This document shows, piece after piece, positions 34,801 through 45,835 of a DNA stretch of 64,000 bases. The notes below the pieces were generated by a model. It was not told the DNA's origin. It worked only from the letters and a program-made list of their open reading frames with translations, and searched no databases. Both the position numbers and the translations under genes were made by a program. This stretch comes from Dendrocalamus latiflorus (taxonomy: Eukaryota; Streptophyta; Magnoliopsida; Poales; Poaceae): contig CM029620.1 of the NCBI GenBank assembly GCA_017311315.1, positions 5,453,126-5,517,125 on the forward strand. Reading direction: 5' to 3'. Within the stretch, counting starts at the first letter, position 1. Each line of letters begins with the position of its first letter.

Positions 34801-35976
34801 TGAAAAGAAGTAGATGGGTTTTGTCGGGCATTTTTCCTTAGCCACTCGATTGCTGATGGAAGGGATTCAAAAACAAGACTAGTCTCATTGGAATTCGTGC
34901 TGTTTAAACCTGCATCATTTACACGCAGGTTAATGTTACCATCTTCAGCCCAAACATGCTTTGTTTCAACATGAAAACCACATGGCAGTAATAAAAGCAG
35001 CATAAATGGCTATAAGCAGTCAAGTTCAGAAGAACCTTTATCGCCATGAAGTAACTTCTCCCACACTCTTTGGAGCGACAATTGCCATGACAAATCAATT
35101 TGCTCAGGCTCCGCAGGTGCTGATGCATTAGAACCAAGCTTGTTGTATTGTGATTGGTTTGGCACAAATAGGGCCAGATCAAAGCGGACTCCTGAACGAA
35201 ATGAAATAGTAATAAATGCATCAATTCAACAGAGAAAAGGAACAAGTATGTATTTTGTGCAACTATTAGTATAGTGCTATGCTATTGTCACTTCCATTTT
35301 TCTTTTGCATTTTGTTATTTCAATCTACTAAATATCTTTAGACGTTCAGTCCACTGTTCAGTCCTTTTGAGTTTTAGTCATTGCATGTAATTTCAGAAGC
35401 AAACTAAATATGAGGATGCACTGCCAACTGCGATTGACCTTTTCAAGGACACCCACTGCAGCACTAAGACGGGTTATAGTGAGAATGCAAAGAATGCTAT
35501 TGTGAGTACATGTTCCTTTCTTTTGTACTTTTGAACAATCGTTGGGAACCAAGTAACCTGAATTACTTTGCTGTTGTTGCTAGGCTCAAATGGAGGCCAT
35601 CATTGCTAAACCACAACAAGAAGGGCAAGTTGCAAAGACTCCTACCCAAGCTGTAGTTGAAGTCCTTCCAAAGTCAAAGTTCCTTCAAAATGTTGGTGTC
35701 ATGTATGCAGCACAAAAGAGAAGCGCCAAAGATGTTGAATTTGCTAAGCGTGTACAGGAGCTTGAGAGCCAACTACATGCTGAGAAAGAACAATCAACAG
35801 ACCTTCGAGTTGAGTTGGGTGACCTGAAGAAGCAAATAGAAGATGAGAAGGATGCAAGGAAGAAACAGGAAGAAGAGACTAAAAATCTAAAGAAGCAAGG
35901 ACAGGAGATTTATGACCTACTCCGTCGTTTGAGTGGCGCCAATGCAACATCTGCAGCAGTAAGTTCTGAACCTTGA
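31825..35976 (+). CDS. TNP1-like CACTA protein (transposase-24 type), intact
   Basis: Coding exons: 31825-32019, 32161-32422, 32523-32761, 33550-33762, 33844-33936, 35397-35501 and 35584-35976; a non-coding or partly coding exon ends at 31021. All borders are GT-AG except the donor AAAG|GCAAGT after 32422, a GC-AG intron that is needed to keep frame. The sum is 1500 bases, 499 residues, without a stop. The middle (FASE-like KLASEAGILLRNHVPILP, then KCLKNKGSREQ..., GSRCFIAH, LFKDTHCSTKTGY) fits the plant transposase-24 domain. The C-terminus from about residue 405 is a charged coiled coil (ELESQLHAEKEQSTDLRVEL). It probably binds element DNA in the nucleus, like TNPA/TNP1 proteins. The lack of decay suggests a fairly recent element. 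Confidence 0.85.
34800..35191 (-). pseudogene. Captured folylpolyglutamate synthase fragment (two exons and an intron)
   Basis: Antisense to the E5 gene, inside its 1460-base intron 6. Exon 35191-35036 encodes VRFDLALFVPNQS and DLSWQLSLQRVWEKLLHGD. Exon 34909-34800 encodes VFESLPSAIEWLRKNARQN and ends ...SFQ at a splice donor. These are characteristic of the C-terminal region of plant folylpolyglutamate synthase, which adds glutamates to folates. The intron between them (donor AAAG|GTTCTT, acceptor GATGCAG) keeps phase, so capture was from genomic DNA. No start, ATP-binding part or C-terminal end is present, so it makes no enzyme. Confidence 0.8.
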
Positions 35977-36659
35977 TGAGATGGTTGTATTTGCTTCTCA
36001 TTTTGATGTGGACACAGACTTGTCTTTGAGCTGTGTGCTTTTGGTGATTGGCATGATATTTTGGTTAGCACATGAAAACAGTGACTTGGTCACTTATGTT
36101 GGTCTGAATCTGTGGACACTATGGTCACTTATGTTTATCTTAGTTTGCTGTTGCTAATGAATGTAAGGAACATGATGTAAGACTTGGGAAATTGGTCATT
36201 ATGATACATTGTGTGGCTTATTTGTGGAAACTGTAATCTTCCATTGTTTGGGCTGTAATATGCATTGTTTGGGCTGCAATTTGTTGTGGGCTGCTTAGAA
36301 AAGTGGCGTGGGCTGGCTTTAGAAAATCATAAATACTCAAATGGGCTCAAACAGGCCAAAATTCATTCAGTTTATGACGTTTACAAGACATGCCAAGTCA
36401 GCGCCACATCATCTGCCTGCGTGGCATGGTCTAGGTATATATGACGAAAAAAGGACGTCATAAATCTTTGTGACAAACTACAACGTCATAGGTTTATGAC
36501 GCAAAATACGTAGATGTCACTGAACATGGTTAGAGACGCATGATAGGTGACGTTCGAATTTACGTCACACCTGCGTCATAGATTTTGTAATATGACATAA
36601 ATTTAAGGTTTAGTGACAGAAATGAAAGGTCACAAAAGGGCACATGTGTTGTAGTGTAC

Positions 36660-36870
36660 AAAACAGGCTATACTAGACGGCTACATCACAGACGGTTTAT
36701 ACTGGGAACCGTCTATGTGACTTTCACAGATAGTTTTTAACACGAACCGCCTGTGATAGTCTACACAACACAGACGGTTCTTGTTAAGAACCGTCTGTGA
36801 ACTTTCACACGTCTGTATTGTGTAGACTATCACACCGTCTGTGATGTCCTGTTCATAACAACTGTCTGTG
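36660..36870. promoter_or_regulatory. 5' subterminal repeats of E4
   Basis: CACAGACGGTTTATACTGGG, ACACAGACGGTTCTTGTTAAG and complements, partly as inverted pairs, continue directly from the E4 terminal repeat. Confidence 0.8.
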
Positions 36871-36980
36871 ATATTCTGTGCATGATCAGAGGTTAATATA
36901 TAAGTACACATTGCTTCTAATAACTTAACTATAGAACTACTGAGACAAGAGATCACAAATTAAAGGCAAATTTATTAATT

Positions 36981-37535
36981 TCAATTCGAGGCAAATTTAT
37001 TACAAAAGTCGCACAGATAAAGAGATTCCCATATTCTAATCTTCTAGGCTTCGTACGCTTCGTCTTCGACTTTGGGACTTGGAGGATCAGCCGCTGAACT
37101 CTCGAATGCCGTTAAGATTGTCCTTGTCCTCAGCACTTCCTCCTCCAGCCTGGGCAAATGATCCGTAGCATAGCCCATAATCGCGTAGAGGATAGCATTA
37201 TAAGATTCCTCAGAATCTATCATTTCTGCTTGATCGGCGATGCTATCCATCAGTCTCTCCAATGCCACAAGAGCTTTTTCCGCTTTGTGCACATTGTTGA
37301 GAAGAACCAGGGTGAGGGCTGTTTCCCTTTCTTGAGCGGCAGCGAGATGCCTCCGTCGACGGTGGATGATCAGGTCGAGCTGACGGATGCAAGAAAGTCG
37401 GGGAAGGAGAGCATGGCATGTGCGGAGAAGCTGCTCTAGATGTAAATTGCTGGCCGCCTGTGTAAGGTTTCGGCCGAGCAACTCTTGATGAACAGATGAG
37501 AGGAAGGAGATGATCACATGAATAGTAGAAGCCAT
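36981..37535 (-). pseudogene. CACTA accessory protein, copy B, with one early stop
   Basis: Start ATG at 37533-37535 (MASTIHVIISFLSSVHQELL); an upstream in-frame extension exists but is not shared with copy A. The frame runs 163 codons to a TAG at 37044-37046, where copy A has CAA. Beyond that stop the frame continues for 20 more codons matching copy A (WESLYLCDFCNKFASN) to TGA at 36981-36983, followed by AATAAA. A CAG ancestor changed by C-to-T would explain the stop. Identity to copy A is about 83%, with one in-frame codon indel. It lies between the 5' repeats and an internal repeat block and reads toward the 5' end, as in E1. The shortened protein may still be made. Confidence 0.6.
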
Positions 37536-37639
37536 ATTGTACGTACGTTGAGAATTCTGGAGAAGAAGATGAGTAGCTAGAGGACAGTACGTACGTACGT
37601 AGAAGACCTGGATTAGACGCACATATTTAACCTTTAGCA

Positions 37640-37850
37640 CAGACAGTTCGTATACCAAACATTAATGATATAGACGGTTCATATACCAAATATTAATGAT
37701 ATAGACGCTTCGTATAACGATCGAGATACTTTAGACAAAACACGAGAGATACTTTCTGACTTTGCATTATCACAGACGATTCGTAATACGAACTGTCTGT
37801 GATATAATTATCACAGACGGTTCTAAACTAGAACCGTCTGTATTAAGCCC
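37640..37850. promoter_or_regulatory. Internal CACAGACGGTT block between accessory ORF and TNP1 promoter (E4)
   Basis: Motifs GCACAGACAGTTCGTATACC and two better inverted pairs (37770-37850) lie upstream of both the leftward accessory ORF and the rightward TATA-like TATATATACTTG at about 37853. TNP2 is missing here, so this single block takes the place of two blocks in E1. Confidence 0.6.
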
Positions 37851-37852
37851 TC

Positions 37853-38218
37853 CTATATATACTTGAGCTAGGGTTTTGCGCATGTGCTGCAGTTATAGAT
37901 CTAGCCCGTCGCCGTCTCCCGATCTAGCCCGACGTCCACGCCGTCGCCGCTCTCCCGATCTAGCCCGTCGACCCCCGTCCATGCCGTCGCCGCTCTTCCG
38001 ATCTAGCCCGTCGACCCCCGTCCACGCCGTCGCCGCTCTCCCGATCTAGCCAGTCGCGGTCTCCTTCTCGGATCTCCCTCCTTCTCGGGTCCACGCCAAC
38101 GCCGCCTCCTCCTCGAACCTCTGTCCCCAGTCGCCGTCGACCCTCGTCCACGCCGTCGCCGCCGCCTCCTCGGACCTTTGTCCCCAGTCGTCGTCGACCC
38201 CCGTCCACGCCATCGCAA
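37853..38218 (+). promoter_or_regulatory. TATA-like element and GC-rich tandem leader (E4)
   Basis: TATATATA is followed by GAGCTAGGGTTTTGCGC, the start motif also seen in E2 and E3, then a GC-rich tandem. GATCTAGCC recurs at 37898, 37921, 37957, 38000 and 38043, the last two steps being 43 bases. Frames in this block (minus, about 70-80 aa) are repeat artefacts. Confidence 0.55.
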
Positions 38219-39039
38219 TGAATAATAGGTGTGTTCTTATGTTTGTTCTGGTAGGCTTAGGTACTTTGCATTTTGGTCATTACTTGTGAAGACTTGGTGT
38301 GGTGTACTTGGCTAGTTTGGGTGTGATGGATTAAAAGATCACCGTGGCATAACTGTGGAAAATAATGAGTTTTTGGTGTTTTTCTACTGATATTAAGGTT
38401 TTCATTTTCGTGCTACATTGCTAGCGATATCAGGTGTTCTTGCATTTGTCATAATTGCTGTTGCTTAATGAAATTTAATGATGTATAGGAACTTCACAAC
38501 AATACCCCCCATACGGCCATATCATATCAGTGCATGAGTGGAGCCACTTAAAATCTCAGGCTATCATTAAATAGGTATGTCCAATATGTTCTCCCTTTGC
38601 ATCCTTATGAAAGGTACTTGTCTAATAGTTCTTTTGTCCTTATGGAATGCAGGAATATGACTTCATGTATGATTCCAAACTTTCAGACTGATTTGAAATG
38701 CATACTGATTTGAAAGATCTCAATCCAATTCCCTTCTTTGATTTTTCTAACATGTCTACTTTTTTTGTTTCCAATTTCCAAAGTACTATTTAATCATGTT
38801 AGAATTTGACTTTGTTTGTGTAATGATGTTTATATGCAGTTTTTTTCCATTGCTTATGAAGTTAATTGCATCAAATGTTCAGAGGTATGCCCTTTTAATT
38901 GCTAGGCAACTTCTCATATATTTGCGAATATTTTACCGTTGATATTAGAAGAAATCTGTTCTGCTTATTTCCTTCAAATGGCTTGCTAGTTGCTACTGGT
39001 AACATAAATATTTCAGAGCATTGCTTATCCTATCGACAG
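38219..39039 (+). other. Intron-like remnant of the E4 TNP1/Ulp1 gene
   Basis: AT-rich sequence between the GC-rich leader and the last protease exon. I could not assign any earlier exon of the gene here, so most of the TNP1 and protease coding sequence seems to be deleted. Confidence 0.45.
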
Positions 39040-39279
39040 GCTGCGCCCATCTCTACAACTGCATTGCAACAGTCGGACCTTGCACAAATTCGAGGAGAGT
39101 GCACGTTCTTTTTGATGTCTAAAGTTGTAAATCCAAATGGAGAGTTCCCACAGTGTACAATAAGTTTTTGCTTGGCATACGATATTGACATTGATTGTAA
39201 TCTTATATTTGTTAATGGATATTTTATTTCATTTCAATTAATTAATTTGCGAAATGGATGTTTTATATTTGTGAAATGA
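39040..39279 (+). pseudogene. Last exon of the TNP1/Ulp1 gene in E4
   Basis: After an acceptor TATCGACAG, the frame AAPISTTALQQSDLAQIRGE, then CTFFLMSKVVNPNGEFPQ, is clearly related to E1's last exon (AASIPSTAL..SDLGGIRGEL). It keeps CAG where E1 has TAG. The earlier protease exons, with the His, Asp and Cys residues, are absent, so it cannot encode a protease. A 39-base tandem (GGATGTTTTAT at 39256, 39295, 39334) follows at 39253-39373. Confidence 0.7.
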
Positions 39280-39474
39280 AGCGCGATGTGAATTGGATGT
39301 TTTATGTTTATGAAATGAATTGAGATGTGAATTGGATGTTTTATGTTTGTGAAATGAATTGAGATGTGAATTGTATATATACATGACATATTGATCTGCT
39401 TGTTTCAGAGGGCATGGCTAGCATTTCCTGAGGCTAGCCAATAAACAGAAATAGATTTAGGGGTAGAAAAGAAT

Positions 39475-39664
39475 ATCACAGATGGTTTTTAGTGAAAAAC
39501 CGTTTGTGATTATCAGCTATCACAGACGATTTTTAGTTACAAACCGTCTGTGATATTTACACCATAGATGGCTTGAAAACCGTCTGTGATACCTTCAATT
39601 ATCACTGACCCATAAATTCAGACGGTTCAGAAAACCGTCTGTAATACGGTTTTCTATAGTAGTG
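39475..39664 (+). promoter_or_regulatory. 3' subterminal repeats and terminal repeat of E4
   Basis: Inverted CACAGATGGTTTTTAGTGAA-type pairs follow the conserved segment GGCATGGCTAGCATTTCCTG (39412). The end ...CGGTTTTCTATAGTAGTG is at 39664. Confidence 0.85.
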
Positions 39665-41107
39665 ATGTGTCCCTAGCATCTGTAAGTGTTATTCCTAATC
39701 ACTCAATGTTAAATTTAAATGTCAAAAATTTTGTGACCCGACACGAGTAGTACAAATTAAGCTAGCCTCGAAACAACCTTATCTTCCAGCATCACAAATA
39801 TTCCATTCCTGTTGGCTGTTGCAGCAATCTAGTACTGGATTCTTACGATTCTCACAATCATTCTGCCATGAAAACTCCAACAACCCTCGTGTTCTGACTA
39901 GTCTCCTTTTGGACGATCGATCGAGACAATTACTAGCTACATATATAGATAGATTGCTCTCATGATGTCACCAGTGCTTTGCTGCCAAGTCACTTCATGT
40001 ACAAGATAATCCTGAAGCTACCTAGAACATGCCACATCATATATATTTATAACAACATATAGATGTATTCGAGTGCACGCAATTATGTGCAGCACACACA
40101 TATACAGATATACTTTCTTGCTGCATTGCTTCTTCTCGTTGCATTGCCATGACCCACGTAAACGGCCGTTCTACATGATGGCAAACACACGTACGTAGCT
40201 AGGTTTTCTTGTGCTGGTGGCCCCTCTTACCAGCAAACCAGGAGGCACACGTACGTACGTACCCCACAGGAAGGTGAAGATCGAGTTAATAATAATCTTA
40301 TATAGCATACTATGTAATGTATTAGTACTATATTTGCATGTCTGTGCTTTAGCAATTGGTTCATTAATTTTTGGTTAGTTTCGATGTATTGCATTGGCCG
40401 ACAAAGCATGACATTATCTGTCAATCGGACGCTAAAAAAAAGAAGGAATAAACTCGACGTGTCATGCATATACTTTTGATATTTTCCGGGAGAATCATGC
40501 GTACGTGCCATCATGTATACATACGAACGGCTCTACGACGGCGATCCACGTGTACGTTGTTGTTGACCTCTTGCGAACTCATCATGTGCCTGCACGCCCA
40601 CTAATTCGATCGGTTACAGTGCCATGTAAGTATACATACATAATTATAAGTTGATTAATTTTGCATGCGCAAGAGAATATATAGTCATTGTCACCTACCA
40701 CTATATATAATGATATGTGATATATCTCGTAGGATGTAAGTATACATACATAATTATGTGTTGTAGTACCGACTCTTGTTGCTTTTAAAAGCACGCATGC
40801 ATGCATGCTTGTGCACTTGTACATGGTAAATGTAGACAATCTGGCAAGTGCCTTGGTACCCAGTACCCACCATGCATTTTTATATTCGCTTACAAGTTCA
40901 TATCAAATTTAAAGTTTACAGTATGTGAAATCTGGCTGAATCATCTGAGATTTCATCGGTTCTCGTAATTAAAAACCAGCTTTTACCCATCGACAGAAAT
41001 GAATCCATGCCCTCTCCTACAGTTTTGTTAGAACTATGGTAACCGTAGAATAACTTAAATTGTAATTAGAAAATGGCTATGTAAATCCCTGGCCCGATAA
41101 GAGTCTA
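39665..41107. other. Unassigned region, possibly host intergenic DNA
   Basis: AT-rich with GTACGTACGT-type short repeats (40190-40260) and a near-duplicate GTAAGTATACATACATAATTAT at about 40626 and 40737. No ORF with a recognisable domain, no terminal repeats and no tRNA are seen. It ends at the target copy GTCTA (41103-41107) of the split solo LTR. Confidence 0.35.
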
Positions 41108-41558
41108 GAATATCACCACTAACTCCATTTTCTTTCCAAAGTAAATCACCTTTCACAAACTATTAACATCTCAATGACCAAGCTTTCATAGATAATAAAA
41201 TAAGCATACACATGATGATACTGAATAAAATAAATTATGTACATTTAAATTGAAGCAATAACCATAACAAAGATAACTCAATTAATGAGGGTAAGAAATG
41301 ATACTTTATTTGATTGCAACCAAACTAATAGCTATATGTTCTAAAGGAACTTATTGATCAAAAGCAAGAGTTTGCATAAACCAAATTACTAAAGATGATT
41401 CATCATTGTCTAATGTGATAAATAGACAATGCCGGTGCATGAACTGATTTGGGCTACTCCCCCCATGCATGACGCCTTCAACGTTCATCTAAAACCAACA
41501 ACATAAACAACGGTGAGTGTACGACTCAGTAAGTTCATAATAAAATAATAAACGGTAT
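41108..41558 (-). mobile_element. Left part of solo LTR A
   Basis: It starts GAATATCACCACTAACTCC directly after GTCTA. Its right part (CAACAACATAAACAACGGTG, CGACTCAGTAAG) matches solo LTR B near 62122-62160. It stops at 41558 where CACTA E3 begins and continues at 52340. The two parts add to 2216 bp, against 2214 bp for solo LTR B. Confidence 0.82.
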
Positions 41559-41589
41559 CACTACTACTACAAAAGAGACTATACTAGAG

Positions 41590-41965
41590 AGCTACATCAT
41601 AGACGGTTCATAGGGAATCATTTGTCCTGTATTATCACAGACAGTTTTATAAAGCATGACAGTATACCAACTATGATAGCCAACTATCACAGATGGTTCA
41701 TACGAATAACTATCTGTGATATTATCATAGACGGTTATTTATATGAATCGTCTGTGATAGTGAAAGACATTACAGATGGTTCATATTAATAACAGTCTGT
41801 GATAGATCACAAACGGTTATTTACACAAACCGTCCGTGATAGTGATAGACATCACAGACAGTCTGTATGAATAACAGTCTGTAAATAGTTCACAGATGTT
41901 TATTAATAGAAACTGTCTATGATAGTTTCATATCACAGATGGTTGGAGGTTGGAACCATCTGGGA
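41590..41965. promoter_or_regulatory. 5' subterminal repeats of E3
   Basis: About ten CACAGACGGTT-like motifs alternate in orientation, many with one or two changes (ACAGATGGTTCATACG, CACAAACGGTTATTTAC). They end about 430 bases before the TNP2 start and are the only repeat block upstream of it. Confidence 0.8.
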
Positions 41966-42392
41966 TATGCCACGTTATTAAATAGTAAGCGTGGTCTTGA
42001 CAGATCTATCTTCATTACGCTGCATTGAAGGAGGCGGTCGGTTTTGGGGAGTTTGGTGAAAACATACCGCTTGTAGATCAATTTGTTCTTGATGATTAGA
42101 TGTTAGTATTTGCTTCTAATAACTTATATGCCTTGTAATAGCTAGAGAGAGATGATAGCTAGGTTTTTAGATCTAGCTAGCTAGGTTTAGAGAGAGATGA
42201 TATGCCTTGTAATGGGTCAGTACTCGTAGTTTACTTCAATATATTTCTTGCTTGATATTGTTGCATGAATACGTGGCTAGCTACTTAATTTAGATATGGA
42301 CAATTTATTATAAGGTAAATGACACTTATGTATGTAAGCTATAGTAGCATTAATAATCAATTTGACACCTATTTGTTAAATATGTAGCGTAG

Positions 42393-45300
42393 ATGGACTG
42401 AAACTAGATGTACGTTGAGAACCGTGTGAGTGAATAATACATTAATGGCATGTCTGCATTTAGAAGAGTGGTTGAGCTGGATATGTTGAAGAAGGGGATA
42501 GAATATATGTATTGTCCATGCATTGATTGTAGTAATATGATAATATTTACCAACTCAGTATAGATCAAAACTCACTTGATTCGAAGGGGTTTCAAAAAGG
42601 GGTATACATGTTGAATCAATCATGGTGAAGGGAAGATTATACAGGAAGGTAGTTATAACATCGTCGAGTGAGACGATGATATGCTAGTTGTGGACTGTGC
42701 TTTACATGAGGATAGGTCATAGATGATAATTTGGATCAGATGCTATGCGATGTAAAAGGGAACTATAGTGAGAGAGAGTTTGGTAAATTTGAGGGCTTGA
42801 TGGAGGACTCAGAGAAACCTTTGTTCTCAGGCTGCAAGCCGCAATACACAAAGTTGTCATCCGTTTTAGTACTGCTAAAATTGAAGGCAAGCAATGGTTG
42901 ATCCGACAAGAGTTTCACGGTATTATTAGGTCTCCTAGCGAACATCTTTCCAGAGAGAAATGTGTTGCCGAGAACCACCTACCAAGCTATGAAGATTTTT
43001 TGTCCATTGGGAATAGAAGTAGAAAAAACATACATGTCTGAATGATTGTATCCTCTACCATAAAAAATATGCAAGATTACATATTTGTCCGGTGTGCAAA
43101 ACATCCCGATACAAGCGTAAAAATGACTTTGATGATGGGGAGGGCATCGAGGTGAAGCAGGGACCTCTTGCTAAGATGTTGTGGTATCTTTCTATAATTC
43201 CCCAGTTGAAGCATTTATAAACCAAAAGGATGTAAGATTGCTGCATTGGCACATGGAGCAGCGTAAGAAAGATAGAATGATAAGACACGCTACTGATTTT
43301 GCCCAGTGGAGGAATATTGATAGGATGTTTGTACACTTCGGTGCAGAACCGAGGAATATAAGGTTCGGGTTGAGTATAGATGGAATGAATCCTTTGGTAA
43401 CATGAGCAGCCGTCATAGCACCTGGCCCGTGACTGTATGCATGTACAACCTTCCTCCTTGGTTTGTATGAAATGGAAGTACATTTTGATGTCACTATTTA
43501 TCCAAGGGTCGAAGCAACCTGGCAACGATATTGATGTGCACCTAGCACCATTGGTGGAAGATCTTGTGATACTATGGAACAAAGGGGTATAGGTGTGGGA
43601 TGTGGACAAATGAAAGAACTTCACTCTAAGCGCCATGTTGTTCTGCACCATTAATGATTTTTCTACCTTTGGTAACTTGTCGGGGTTGAGTACAAAAAGA
43701 GCCAAAACTTGTCCGCATTGCTTATATTATTCCAAGAGTGTGTGGTTGAACAATTCGTGCAAAACTGTATACATGCGTCATCGTAGATTCCTGACAAATT
43801 ATCACCCATGCCGCAAGATGAAGAAACAATTTGATGGAAAAAAAGAGGATTACTTACTACCAAGGCCTTTTAGCAGGAAAGAGGTCTACGATATGGTCAA
43901 GGATATCGATGTTGTGCTTGGAAAGGGACATAAGTTGAGGACCCGTCAGAAAAATATGTGGAACAAGAGGTCAATATTTTGAGACTTACCTTATTGGGAG
44001 CACTTAGAAGTTTGCAATTGCATCGATGTCATGCACGTAGAGAAGAATGTATGTCATAGCTTGATTGGTCTCTTACTGAATATTCGTGATAAAACAAAGG
44101 ATGGTGTAAATGCAAGGCGTGACTTGGTTGCTATGAACTCAGGACTGAGTTAGCACTGATAGAGACCGATAAAGGCTAGACATACCTTCCCCCAGCTTGC
44201 TAAGTCCGAGAGAACTAAACCGTGCTAGTGATTGCATGGTGTGAAAGTTCTATCCGGTCACTCCACCAGCATGAAGAAACTTGTTTCCATGGAAGATTTG
44301 AAATTAATTGTCATGAAGTCTCATGACTAGCATGTGCTAGTGACACAAATGCTTTCTGTTGCAATTAGAAGTATTTTGCTGAACACGGTTCGAGTGACAA
44401 TTATGAGGCTATGTTATTTCTTTAACGTAATTGCTCAGAAGGTCGTCGATCCCGATATACTAGATGCTTTGCAAACCAAAGTGGTCACAACTCTATGTCA
44501 TATTGAGATGTGTTTTCCTCTGTCATTTTTCGATATCATGGTCTATCTCATTGTCCACCTTGTGAAAGAGATAAAGATATGCGGCTCTGTGTTTCTGTGT
44601 CATATGTACCCGTTCGAGAGGTACATGGGAATTCTCAAGTCCTATGTACGCAATCAATCTCAACCAGAGGTCATTGAGTTCTGCATCGATTACGTGGCTC
44701 AGGTCGAACCGATAGGTGTACCTCTATCTCATCACAAGGGGAGGCTAGAGGGTATCAAAACCATCGGAAGGAAAGTAATAACTCCAGATCTAGATACGTA
44801 TAATCAAGCCCATTTCATAGTTTTACAATACATGACTAAAGTGACCCCATATATTGAAGAGCACAAGGACATGCTACGCCAAGAGGATCCAGGCCAGTCA
44901 AAGGCTTAGATCACAAGACAACACAACTGTCGGTTCAACGAATGGTTGAATGTGCGATTGACTGGGAGGTCATCAAGTGAAATGCTACAATGGTTAGCAA
45001 CAGGGCTAAAATTTACAATTGTCACAAGGCAAAGATATGACATTAATGGGTACACATTTTATACAGTAGATCAGATAGAAAGAGTATAGTGCAGAACTCA
45101 GGTGTCTACATAGATGCACTTCATGCGCACATCAGTACAGCTAGCCCAAGCTCGTACTATGGGCTTGTAAGGAGATTTGAGAGCATAACTACATAATTTT
45201 CAAGATTCCTCTATGTCGGTGCTGTTATGTCCAACTCCTATGGGGTGTAAAGGTCGATAAGTACGGTATCACTACTGTGGACCTCGAATATATATGATAT

Positions 45301-45571
45301 AAAGATGAATCATTCATACTCGTGAAGTAAGTTGTTCACGTTTTTTTATGTAAACGACCTGGTAAATAAGAACCACCACGTAGTTCTTCATGGGAAAATA
45401 AGGATTGTCGGAGTTGAGAATGTCGTGGATAAGGAAAAGTATAATCAATTTGACGAGTTGCCTCCATTTGGAGACAACATCAGGCTCAAGAAAGAACAAG
45501 GTGCTGAAGCAAGCTATATGCGTGTCGATCATCATGAATGGCTTTATTTAAAAGGAAATAGCCAAGTGTAA
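42393..45571 (+). pseudogene. TNP2-like transposase of E3, full-length but decayed
   Basis: It starts at ATG 42393 after AG (MD, then stops), with the transposase-associated domain (YINGMSAF, YCPCIDC), then LHDD-type spacer and the zinc-finger-like CPL/CLNDC...HICPVCK (43030-43100). The core follows (FGLSIDGMNPL near 43366, GNDIDVHLAPLVEDL near 43525), then the middle missing from E1 and E2 (YMRHRRFL, DVMHVEKNVCHSLIG near 44025). DUF4218-like CHIEMCFPLSFFDIM and MYPFERYMGILKSYVRNQS (44490-44660) and DUF4216-like sequence lead to the end at 45571. Frameshifts and stops occur throughout. Confidence 0.87.
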
Positions 45572-45737
45572 TCAATGATCCTACACAGCGAGCACCTATT
45601 TGAAAATTATTGCAATGTAATCATAATTAAGAAACTCAGCATGTAATTATGGAACTATTCCATTTATGATTATGCTTCCATTTTCATAAGGCATGGCTAG
45701 CATGCATTTCTTGAGGCTAGTTGAAAAAGAGGGAAGT

Positions 45738-45835
45738 ATCACAGGCAGTTTAGCGAAACAAACCGTCTGTGATATGCAACATATCACAGACGGTTCCATA
45801 ATGGAACCGTCTGTGATAGTTCCTCTATAAATATG
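45738..45835 (+). promoter_or_regulatory. Internal CACAGACGGTT pairs plus TATA box (E3)
   Basis: Two inverted pairs (about 45738-45774 and 45783-45819) are followed within ten bases by CTCTATAAATATGCC, a good TATA box, then GCTAGGTTTTGCGCTC. This is the clearest case of the site-promoter arrangement shared by E1-E4. The second pair is perfect over 17 bases per arm. Confidence 0.75.

Larger units (their letters stand above)
29717..36656 (+). mobile_element. CACTA transposon E5 of a second family, TSD TAC
   Basis: The ends are CACTACAACACGCATAGCC and, reversed, CACTACAACACATGTGCCC, both continuing CTTTTRTGAC. TAC flanks both ends (29714-29716, 36657-36659). Subterminal motifs here are TTTATGACG/CGTCATAAA, different from E1-E4. 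It encodes one gene, a TNP1-like protein in eight exons, and no TNP2 transposase, so it should depend on another element to move. It inserted in the 5' terminal repeat of E4. An antisense host-gene fragment lies in intron 6. Confidence 0.9.
29708..39664 (+). mobile_element. CACTA transposon E4, deletion derivative, split at its 5' terminal repeat by E5
   Basis: CACTACTAC at 29708-29716 is separated by E5 from AAAACAGGCTATACTAG at 36660. Joined, these give a terminal repeat matching E3's left end (41559). The right end ...TTTTCTATAGTAGTG is at 39664. Inside, left to right: subterminal repeats, accessory ORF copy B (minus), internal repeats, promoter and GC-rich leader, last exon of a TNP1/Ulp1 gene, 3' repeats. 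TNP2 is absent. Excluding E5 it is about 3.0 kb. Flanks are GCA (left) and ATG (right), so I cannot confirm a target duplication. Confidence 0.8.
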
